From positions 1 through 30,793 of the forward strand of contig DLBE01000017.1 in the NCBI GenBank assembly GCA_002494205.1: a stretch of 30,793 nucleotides of DNA. Direction: 5' to 3'. A program made the position numbers and the translations under genes. This DNA is from Caryophanales bacterium UBA7029. Lineage in GTDB: Bacteria; Bacillota_I; Bacilli_A; RFN20; CAG-826. The notes below the pieces were generated by a model that did not search any database, was not told the origin of the DNA, and saw only the letters and a list, made by a program, of their open reading frames with translations. Position 1 is the first letter of the stretch, and every line of letters starts with the position of its first letter. This document shows positions 24,995 to 30,793 of this stretch, one piece after another.

Positions 24995-25012
24995 AAGAAG
25001 AAGAAGAAGAAG
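24995..25012. repeat. (AAG)6 trinucleotide microsatellite
   Basis: Six perfect AAG units on the plus strand (CTT on the strand coding the surface protein). The repeat lies in the divergent noncoding gap, close to the possible promoter of the surface protein gene. Confidence 0.95.
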
Positions 25013-25015
25013 CAA

Positions 25016-25036
25016 GCACTCTCTGTTAGGGAGTGC
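25016..25036. other. Hairpin GCACTC/GAGTGC in the divergent gap
   Basis: A 6-bp perfect inverted repeat with a nine-base loop lies beside the AAG repeat. There is no U-run on either strand, so it is not a standard terminator. Confidence 0.6.
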
Positions 25037-25164
25037 CAAATAATATACTAGGTATATTAAATTTACTTTTCTATTTTTTATGGTTAATTGCACCCCCTAC
25101 AAGTTGTCAAGATAAAATTTTGAGATTTTTACTTATGAAAAAATCCCTGCGACATATGTAAGTA

Positions 25165-25599
25165 ATGCGTAAGAGTGAGGGCTTATATTTGTATGTATAT
25201 ATGGCTAGAAATTCTTTCACCGTTATTGCTTGCTATAAACTAAATGGTAAGTTAGTAAAAACATATCCTTCTGCTAGGGCTGCTTCTAAAAGTAGACATC
25301 TATTTACTAGAACAATAGATAGAGCAACTAGAGGAGATCTTTTAACAGTGAAGAATCTTATATGGAGAAGAGTAGATAAAAATAATGTTCCTTTAGAAAT
25401 AGAACCAATTAAAAAAGAGAAACATACTTCTAGCAAAAAACCTGTCGCAAAACTAGATGAGAATAACAATATTATTGAAACATATTCCTCTATTAGTGAA
25501 GCTGCTAAAAAAAATAAAATCGATCCCCACACTCTTAGAGATCGATTGAATGGTAAATATTCTTCTAATAACAAGACTAAGTTTAAGTACGTTGATTAA
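25165..25599 (+). CDS. Tandem NUMOD1-like DNA-binding protein
   Basis: This basic protein (144 residues from ATG 25165, or 132 from ATG 25201) contains two similar units. The second, VAKLDENNNIIETYSSISEAAKKNKIDPHTLRDRLNGK, matches the NUMOD1 pattern (a beta-hairpin, then S-I-x-E-A, a helix-turn-helix, and a closing beta strand). The first (VIACYKLNGKLVKTYPSARAASKSRHLF...) is a diverged copy. NUMOD1 normally sits behind GIY-YIG or HNH homing endonuclease domains, which are absent here. No good ribosome site precedes either start, so the start and the expression level are uncertain. Confidence 0.65.
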   Translation: MRKSEGLYLYVYMARNSFTVIACYKLNGKLVKTYPSARAASKSRHLFTRTIDRATRGDLLTVKNLIWRRVDKNNVPLEIEPIKKEKHTSSKKPVAKLDENNNIIETYSSISEAAKKNKIDPHTLRDRLNGKYSSNNKTKFKYVD

Positions 25600-25666
25600 T
25601 AATTATTTATCTTTTTTAAAAGATATCTGATTTGATATCGCAAAATGCAATTTCAAGTTTGTTATT

Positions 25667-25692
25667 TATCTTCTTAGAAGATAGGATTTTTT
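25667..25692 (+). terminator. Terminator after the NUMOD1-like gene
   Basis: TATCTTC-TTA-GAAGATA forms a 7-bp hairpin and is followed by GGA and six Ts. Immediately downstream GGTCACA-TTT-TGTGACC (25695-25711) is another perfect 7+7 dyad, possibly a protein site. Confidence 0.75.
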
Positions 25693-25778
25693 GTGGTCAC
25701 ATTTTGTGACCTCAAGTTCTAATTCTATGCTAATGTCTATTTTTCGAAGATATATTTGTTAATAATTTAACAAACTTT

Positions 25779-26594
25779 TTAATTATGTTGTGTGTTAAAA
25801 CTCGCAAAATAGTTAATAATTTTATTTATAGTTTCATCTAACGAAACTTCTAACCAATTGGTTCTAGATTCTTTTAGGCGGTTGTAATAATTTGTGTTAT
25901 TAAATATTGACTTAAGACGTTTTTGAATATCCTTGATGGAACGTTCTTTTATTGACTCATCATCAAAAATTAATTCATTCATAGATTCTAGTAACTTTGT
26001 TTTATCAACCGTATCAATAAGATACGCTATATCAAAGAAATCTTTGTATCTAGTAGAGAAACTACCAAATCTTAATAACGATTTAAGTTTTTCAGTTAAA
26101 ATTTGTTCTTTTGAATTAATTAGTAATGAAACACCTTTATCAATAAAGGAAATGTCAAAACAGTACTCTTCTTGATCTAATGACATGAACTTATTGACAC
26201 CTATATCTATTTTAGTTGTTAAAAAATTTCCGAATGTGTCAGCAACATCTAAATACACCCTTTTTCCGTGATAATCTTGATGTTTCAATTCTTCAATTTT
26301 ATTTTTAATTTGAAGTTTAATGCCTTCCTTTCCGGATAATATAGAGATGAATTGTTCAATTTTTTCGTTTGTTAGAGGATATTTAATGAAATCTAAATCA
26401 ATATCAACTGTTGTACGACGGCTATTATGAGTGATGCTTCTCATTACAACGCCACCTTTGATTGTGATTTTTCTACTAAATCTGCTTTGTGAGAGCAAAA
26501 ACAAAATGATATCTTGGCATACTTTAGCTTCGGCTTCATCTTCATGCAAGCCTTCAAGAATTAACTTTTGCTTTATTTCATCTAAATTAATCAT
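25779..26594 (-). CDS. AbiEii-type nucleotidyltransferase toxin
   Basis: AbiEii toxins of type IV toxin-antitoxin systems are nucleotidyltransferases that stop growth, in abortive phage defence. Family motifs are visible: KGGVVM near residues 46-51, R-x-T-x-D-I-D-L-D-F (Asp64, Asp66) as the metal-binding pair, KIDIGVN, then the typical C-terminal EQILTEKLKSLLRFG and RYKDFFDIAYL. Length 271 is normal. Its start is one base from the end of the AbiEi-like gene, in the usual antitoxin-toxin order, which strongly supports the pairing. Confidence 0.92.
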   Translation of the reverse strand: MINLDEIKQKLILEGLHEDEAEAKVCQDIILFLLSQSRFSRKITIKGGVVMRSITHNSRRTTVDIDLDFIKYPLTNEKIEQFISILSGKEGIKLQIKNKIEELKHQDYHGKRVYLDVADTFGNFLTTKIDIGVNKFMSLDQEEYCFDISFIDKGVSLLINSKEQILTEKLKSLLRFGSFSTRYKDFFDIAYLIDTVDKTKLLESMNELIFDDESIKERSIKDIQKRLKSIFNNTNYYNRLKESRTNWLEVSLDETINKIINYFASFNTQHN

Positions 26595-27139
26595 TATAAA
26601 ACCTCATCTCGAAGTGCTCTTTGAATGAAATCTTTCTTTGGAAAGCTTTTAAGATAGGACTCCACTAGTTCGAAATCAATTTCATATAAATGATCTCGAT
26701 AATAACGAATAACCTCCTTGTAGTAGTCATAAGGAAGTTTGTTTTTATATCTCAATACTTCTACAAGCATTCTTTCCTTGTTATAAACGGGAATGGTTAT
26801 ACCATTATGTGAAAGTTTAATTACACCTAATGTTAATAGTCTTTTGTCATTGCAAAAGTATTGGATAACATTTTTTTCTTTATACTTTGTCGAATCTTTA
26901 TCAGAAACAATTACATATTTACTTGGAATTTCATCACTTATACCTAAATAATAAAGTGCAGATTCTAGTGTAAAAATAATATTCGGGTGCGTCTTTAAGA
27001 AAATTTCAATCGATTTTGGATTAGATTCAGTTGAATATACACCATCACCAATTTTATATATTTTTTTGCAACTTAAAAATTGCTTCAGATTATAATCTGT
27101 TCCAAATTTTCTTATAGCTTCAGAGTAAGTATAAATCAT
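26594..27139 (-). CDS. AbiEi-type antitoxin and transcriptional regulator
   Basis: The 181-residue protein has the AbiEi layout: an N-terminal winged-helix region with YKIGDGVYS (residues about 29-37), then the PNIIFTLESALYYLGISDEIP motif and a C-terminal mixed domain with ERMLVEVLRYKNKLPYDYYKEVIRYY. AbiEi antitoxins neutralise AbiEii and repress their own promoter by binding inverted repeats. No ribosome site precedes the ATG, and the predicted transcript start coincides with it, so the mRNA may be leaderless. A dyad centred on the -35 box is the likely operator. Confidence 0.88.
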   Translation of the reverse strand: MIYTYSEAIRKFGTDYNLKQFLSCKKIYKIGDGVYSTESNPKSIEIFLKTHPNIIFTLESALYYLGISDEIPSKYVIVSDKDSTKYKEKNVIQYFCNDKRLLTLGVIKLSHNGITIPVYNKERMLVEVLRYKNKLPYDYYKEVIRYYRDHLYEIDFELVESYLKSFPKKDFIQRALRDEVL

Positions 27140-27146
27140 AATTCAA

Positions 27147-27185
27147 ATTTTAGTATTTATCCGTAATTTTTCAATTTTTACGGAT
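27147..27185 (-). promoter_or_regulatory. Promoter and operator of the AbiE operon
   Basis: On the minus strand TTGAAA (27169-27174), 16 bases, TAAAAT (27147-27152). A perfect 8+8 inverted repeat, ATCCGTAA/TTACGGAT (27159-27166 and 27178-27185), is centred on the -35 box. It is well placed for autoregulation by the AbiEi-like protein. Confidence 0.72.
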
Positions 27186-27226
27186 TTTCACTCAAATATT
27201 ATTACATGTTTCACAGGAATTCAAGT

Positions 27227-28144
27227 TCATAATTCACTTTCTTTTAATATCAAAACATTGACTTTAAGTGTCGCGGCAGTACACGCATCTAAACCAATAA
27301 GTCCAGGATATTTATCAGATTTAAAGATTGGATTCGACACTCGGACATCTAAATGCTTTGATTTCTCATTTTTATATATCAAATTATTAAAGAAATCTGA
27401 GGTGTGCCAATGTCCACAGACGATAGTTTTTCCTGTCCTATTTAGACCTTGCTCTTCATATTGCCAAGGACACCCCCACTTTGCGTTGTCCCATTCTTCA
27501 TCCGTAGCATCTCTCCAGTCTTCTCTATATTCTTTTGGTTTATCGTACACTATGTATCCGTTCCATTCAGATTTTGCAAAGTTAATAAACTTTCTTAATG
27601 GAATATATGAATGAACAAAAATATATCGCCCTGTCTCATAGTAGTTACACCACTCATTTGAATCGATCCAATCAAGTATTTCTACTATTGTTTTATTTGT
27701 CATTAAATTTTTTCTTCTGTTTCTCCATTTTTTCTTAAAATTCTGATATTCAGTTGTTCCATAAATCAAACCTTTTTCAGTTAATTCTTTGAAATAACGA
27801 TGATCAAAGTCTTTTTCGCTATGATATCCATTTAATTGAAAGATAGTATCAACTGTTCCGTTATGATAATCGTGGGATTCTGCAAAACCACGATTTACTA
27901 AATCTTTTAAAAGCTGTTCGTGGTTTCCTCTCACTAATATTCTTCTTTCTATGGGAAGATTACGTAAAAACTTATAAATCTCGAGAGGTTGCCTACCACG
28001 ATCAAATATATCTCCTAAGACAATTAGGATGTGATTGGAATTCTCTTTATCGAATCCTGCTTCCTCCAAAGCTTTCATCCACTCATCAAAAAATCCATGG
28101 ATATCAGAGCTAATCAAATAAGTTTTTTGAGATGAATTTTTCAT
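27227..28144 (-). CDS. PPP-family metallophosphoesterase
   Basis: The calcineurin-like metal-binding motifs are complete: SDIHG (Asp14, His16), GDIFDRG (residues 44-50), RGNHEQ (72-77), a histidine in FVHSYIP, and the C-terminal CGHWHTSDFF. GDxFDRG is typical of the PPP (bacterial phosphoprotein phosphatase, ApaH-like) branch. The substrate is not evident: protein phosphatase or dinucleotide polyphosphatase are both possible. The length of 305 residues is slightly above bacterial PPPs, with an insert near 140-215. It is a single gene between the AbiE operon and a dyad-rich gap; GAGG precedes ATG. Confidence 0.9.
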   Translation of the reverse strand: MKNSSQKTYLISSDIHGFFDEWMKALEEAGFDKENSNHILIVLGDIFDRGRQPLEIYKFLRNLPIERRILVRGNHEQLLKDLVNRGFAESHDYHNGTVDTIFQLNGYHSEKDFDHRYFKELTEKGLIYGTTEYQNFKKKWRNRRKNLMTNKTIVEILDWIDSNEWCNYYETGRYIFVHSYIPLRKFINFAKSEWNGYIVYDKPKEYREDWRDATDEEWDNAKWGCPWQYEEQGLNRTGKTIVCGHWHTSDFFNNLIYKNEKSKHLDVRVSNPIFKSDKYPGLIGLDACTAATLKVNVLILKESEL

Positions 28145-28211
28145 AACGAACGCCTCTATTTTTATTACAAATTCTCACAATGAAAAGAAGGTGTCAAGAT
28201 ACCCACCATAA

Positions 28212-28283
28212 TTAACTTATTTATATATGTATTATAGTCAGTTACTAAAGTAGATATAGTTAATTACATATATAATAAGTTAA
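28212..28283. repeat. Large AT-rich inverted repeat
   Basis: TTAACTTATTTATATATGTA (28212-28231) and its near-perfect complement (28265-28283, one base shorter) flank 33 bases. It lies upstream of the phosphoesterase gene. Confidence 0.85.
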
Positions 28284-28293
28284 ATATTTTTTC

Positions 28294-28348
28294 ATTCTCG
28301 CATTTTTATGATTTATTCTCGCATAACACGCATGATGATGCGAGAATA
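28294..28348. repeat. Triple TTCTCGCAT motif including a perfect 11-bp dyad
   Basis: TATTCTCGCAT (28314-28324) and ATGCGAGAATA (28338-28348) form a perfect inverted repeat with a 13-base loop. A third, direct copy, ATTCTCGCAT, is at 28294-28303. Confidence 0.9.
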
Positions 28349-28361
28349 GCAAAGATATTTT

Positions 28362-28396
28362 TAATTGCATATTTTTTGCCATTTTTTATGCAATTA
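28362..28396. repeat. Perfect 10-bp inverted repeat followed by a T-run
   Basis: TAATTGCATA (28362-28371) pairs with TATGCAATTA (28387-28396), with a 15-base loop; six Ts follow at about 28399-28404 on the plus strand. It may terminate an unseen plus-strand RNA; no gene feeds it. Confidence 0.6.
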
Positions 28397-28414
28397 GATT
28401 TTTTGTGAGCAATA

Positions 28415-28449
28415 GAAAAGACCAGGTAGTTAGTCAACCTATCCTGGTC
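28415..28449 (-). terminator. Terminator of the second Ig-like surface protein gene
   Basis: The minus strand has the stem GACCAGG/CCTGGTC with an inner hairpin GTT/AAC, followed by TTTTC. Its loop TGACTAA is identical to that of the terminator at 20.38 kb. Confidence 0.85.
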
Positions 28450-28486
28450 CATCTATAAACCTAAATTAATAGGTTAGATTAGTAAA

Positions 28487-30793
28487 TTAGATATTCTCTT
28501 CACGTTTACGTAAGAAGAAGTATCCTCCAATAGCAGTAACGCTTACCATTGAAATAATAACAATGATTGCGACTGTATTAGTGTTATCGTTGAGCACATT
28601 TATTAATGAAACTCTTGGATTTTGAGAAACAACACCAGTTGATGGATTAAATGAATAACCATTAATTCTTGCCCACTCAGAAAATCTTGAGCATGCTGCA
28701 GAATAAGCATTATCATTACAGAATACATATTTTTGGCCATCTGTTAATCCACCATAAGCACTGTTAACATCATTCCACCATGTTCGGCATGAATTGTTAC
28801 CGCCTGTAGATCCGATTGTTCCGCCTTGATCATAAGTAGACATACGCAGAGATTCGCTACAGAAATTATCTAAATTGGAACCGTAATTATCAGCGTAAAT
28901 CTTTATTGTTTTAATATACAATGCACCTTTATTGTTTGTCATGCTAATAGTTATTCTATTAGATAAATCAACCGTGCTAGTTCCGCTTCCACTATACTCG
29001 AACTCATAATCCGTTGCGGTTTTCGTTAAAGTGGTAGCATCTCCAATTTGTGTATTACCTAAACTAACATGTAAATCAAGATCCTGGCCATCTCCGCTGT
29101 GTGCTGCATTAACAACAACTCTTAAATTGCTTGTCGCAAATGCAAGATCGATAGTTTCAAAGGTTATTGTACCGGCACTATGCTGACCAGAACCAAATTG
29201 TGCTCCTCTAGCAGTTTCGTATGAATAATACTTATCATCTGCAGAATAATCTATTTCAAAATAGGCATTGCCCAGTTTTGCATAAGAATCCTCAACAGAT
29301 GAAGAAGCCTCATATTTAACAACAGGACCTTGTGTTACAGTAACTGTACAATAATCTGAAATGCTTGGTTGATCAGTAGAAGTAGCTACAACTCTTGCGC
29401 TTCCGACTGCAATAGCATGCACAGTTCCGTCAGGATCGACCGTCACACATCCAGAAGGAGAGGCGTTTGTTACACTCCAAGTGACACTTGTGTCTCTTGC
29501 ATCAAGTGGTAGAACAGAAACTTCCAAAGTCGTATCATCACCACTAGGTAGAGAAATCGTAGATGGAGTAACAGTCACTGATTCGACATCTTTATCCTGA
29601 GGTTGGACCTTAGTATATGAAAACTCCATTTCAGTGAATCTGAAGCCTGTACTTGTTACAGTAAAAGTTATCTGAGTCGTTCCAGTAAAAGTTATCGTAC
29701 TACCATCTATACTGCTAGTACCGCCTTGGTTAACAGAAATATTAAATCCGTTGTAATTGCCAGCAATTGTCAGTTCAATTTGATCTATAGAAGCAACATG
29801 GGCACTACTTGTTATTGTAATAGTATTTCCAACATATAACCTCGCGGTAAAATCAGAACTATAATATTTCGGAGAGTTATTATTGTTAGTTCCTTTATCA
29901 AAAGTAACACTCAATTCACCAACGGTATATGGACCAGTTAATTCTGAACCGCTAGCCACACCTAAATCGGCGGGAATGAGAGAAATTGGTCTCTCTGTTA
30001 TTACTATTGTGAAATTATCTTCTTGAGTTACCGAACTAATCGTATAGGATGCCTTAACTTTTCTATTAGTTGTATCAAGGGTCCAAGTTACCCCCGAAGC
30101 ATTGGCCGCAACAGCAACTTCTTCTCTATATGTTGGATAATCATTGTTTGTATAAATTGCCTTTAAAGATAAGTCAGTTGTGTCAACAGTTGTATCATCA
30201 TCGTAATAAGTTGTCTTTGCATTCGCACCCTTAACAATTTCTAATGAACTATAATTCTTAACATCTGGTGCCTGAACAGTAACTGTGCAATCGCCAGAAA
30301 CAATAGTATTATCGGTTTTTAATTTAGCACGAATTTTTGTAGTACCAACATTAACAGGAACTAAAGTTCCACATACCTTATTATCAATAACGTTCTCCGT
30401 AACAGAAACAACTGCCGGATTATCTACTTCCCAAGATACTTCTTTATCTTGAGTTGTAGTTGAATCGGCTAATGTTGCAGTTACATAGACAGAATTTGAT
30501 TGTCCACCAAATTTTGCTGTTCTTGTGTTGTTGCTTAAAGCAATGCTGACTACGCCTTTTGCATCTAAAATAGTTACATTTAATGTGGCAGTATAGGTTT
30601 CTAATGAATACTGAGTTGATGAGGCAGTTAATGTTACTGTTGCTGTGGCTCCGGCTGTACTTCCAGCTGTATAATTTAACCCACTAAAACTAATTGCACT
30701 AGTGTTGCTAGAAGTAGCAACGTATGTATTCATTGTATGAGTATTTCCAGTTAATGTATAGGCAAGTGTGCCAGTAGCACCAGTTAACATGTT
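28487..30793 (-). CDS. Ig-like surface protein, N-terminus beyond the window edge
   Basis: The frame is open to the last base of the window, so at least 767 residues are C-terminal to an unseen N-terminus. Numbering from Met at 30790: Ig-like repeats at about 78-173 and 178-267, a beta-sandwich at 280-395 resembling the N-terminal domain of the 1405-residue protein, a clear Big_2 domain at 400-487 (ESVTVTPSTISLPSGDDTTLEVSV), and a possible jelly-roll at 500-632. The C-terminal module has SLRM, Cys668, W671-W672 and WARINGY, then R-V-S-L-I-N-V, N-T-N-T, a membrane helix (about 739-760) and R-K-R-E-E-N-I. Its anchor is nearly identical to that of the other surface protein. Confidence 0.88.
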   Translation of the reverse strand, partial: NMLTGATGTLAYTLTGNTHTMNTYVATSSNTSAISFSGLNYTAGSTAGATATVTLTASSTQYSLETYTATLNVTILDAKGVVSIALSNNTRTAKFGGQSNSVYVTATLADSTTTQDKEVSWEVDNPAVVSVTENVIDNKVCGTLVPVNVGTTKIRAKLKTDNTIVSGDCTVTVQAPDVKNYSSLEIVKGANAKTTYYDDDTTVDTTDLSLKAIYTNNDYPTYREEVAVAANASGVTWTLDTTNRKVKASYTISSVTQEDNFTIVITERPISLIPADLGVASGSELTGPYTVGELSVTFDKGTNNNNSPKYYSSDFTARLYVGNTITITSSAHVASIDQIELTIAGNYNGFNISVNQGGTSSIDGSTITFTGTTQITFTVTSTGFRFTEMEFSYTKVQPQDKDVESVTVTPSTISLPSGDDTTLEVSVLPLDARDTSVTWSVTNASPSGCVTVDPDGTVHAIAVGSARVVATSTDQPSISDYCTVTVTQGPVVKYEASSSVEDSYAKLGNAYFEIDYSADDKYYSYETARGAQFGSGQHSAGTITFETIDLAFATSNLRVVVNAAHSGDGQDLDLHVSLGNTQIGDATTLTKTATDYEFEYSGSGTSTVDLSNRITISMTNNKGALYIKTIKIYADNYGSNLDNFCSESLRMSTYDQGGTIGSTGGNNSCRTWWNDVNSAYGGLTDGQKYVFCNDNAYSAACSRFSEWARINGYSFNPSTGVVSQNPRVSLINVLNDNTNTVAIIVIISMVSVTAIGGYFFLRKREENI

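Noticed and set aside
24881..25093. 70-residue minus-strand reading frame with a poly-leucine stretch
   Set aside because: It is read through the AAG microsatellite and hairpins, has no ribosome site and resembles no protein.

Overview
The window reads as a chromosomal segment of an uncultured, low-GC bacterium of the Firmicutes/Bacilli side, probably a gut lineage near Erysipelotrichales, RF39 or Izemoplasma-like groups. This is an inference from AT-rich sequence, strong AGGAGG-type ribosome sites, a Firmicutes-type sufCDSUB operon, a RibU/FMN-riboswitch unit, YhaM, tandem CDPV lipoproteins and giant Ig-like surface proteins. Tryptophan is encoded by TGG and TGA acts as a stop, so the Mycoplasma code is not used.

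Positions 1-10956 are a conserved housekeeping block, nearly all on the minus strand. It holds HU; a small membrane protein-cmk-der unit; a plus-strand mini-ferredoxin; ribU under an FMN riboswitch; and a tightly overlapping iron-sulfur operon, sufC-sufD-sufS-sufU-sufB, running directly into mnmG and rsmG. From 11190 to 15384 the plus strand carries two overlapping secreted-foldase-like lipoproteins and a HIT hydrolase.

The most unusual region is 15.41-16.05 kb. Three consecutive mini-transcription units sit tail-to-tail against an orphan gene. Each has a -35 box, exactly 17 bases, a -10 box, and then about 45-50 nt of related structured RNA ending in a U-run. The gene resembles a MazF/PemK-type protein only loosely and is split by a frameshift at a run of eight A. 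The third RNA is antisense to the last codons of that gene. I recognise no described RNA family here and regard it as the best candidate for a new system, possibly an RNA-controlled toxin locus.

From 16.2 to 18.6 kb come YhaM exoribonuclease, a membrane protein, and a DUF4160/DUF2442-HTH pair whose promoter holds an operator-like dyad between -35 and -10. From 18.8 kb onward the DNA looks accessory: an AAA ATPase (ATPase_2/DUF234 type), a 1405-residue Ig-like surface protein, a NUMOD1-like DNA-binding protein, an AbiE-type toxin-antitoxin pair with its own operator, a PPP-type phosphoesterase, and a second, edge-truncated Ig-like surface protein. The two surface proteins share their C-terminal module, membrane anchor and 3' terminator, which suggests a cassette-like family attached to the cell surface by a common mechanism.
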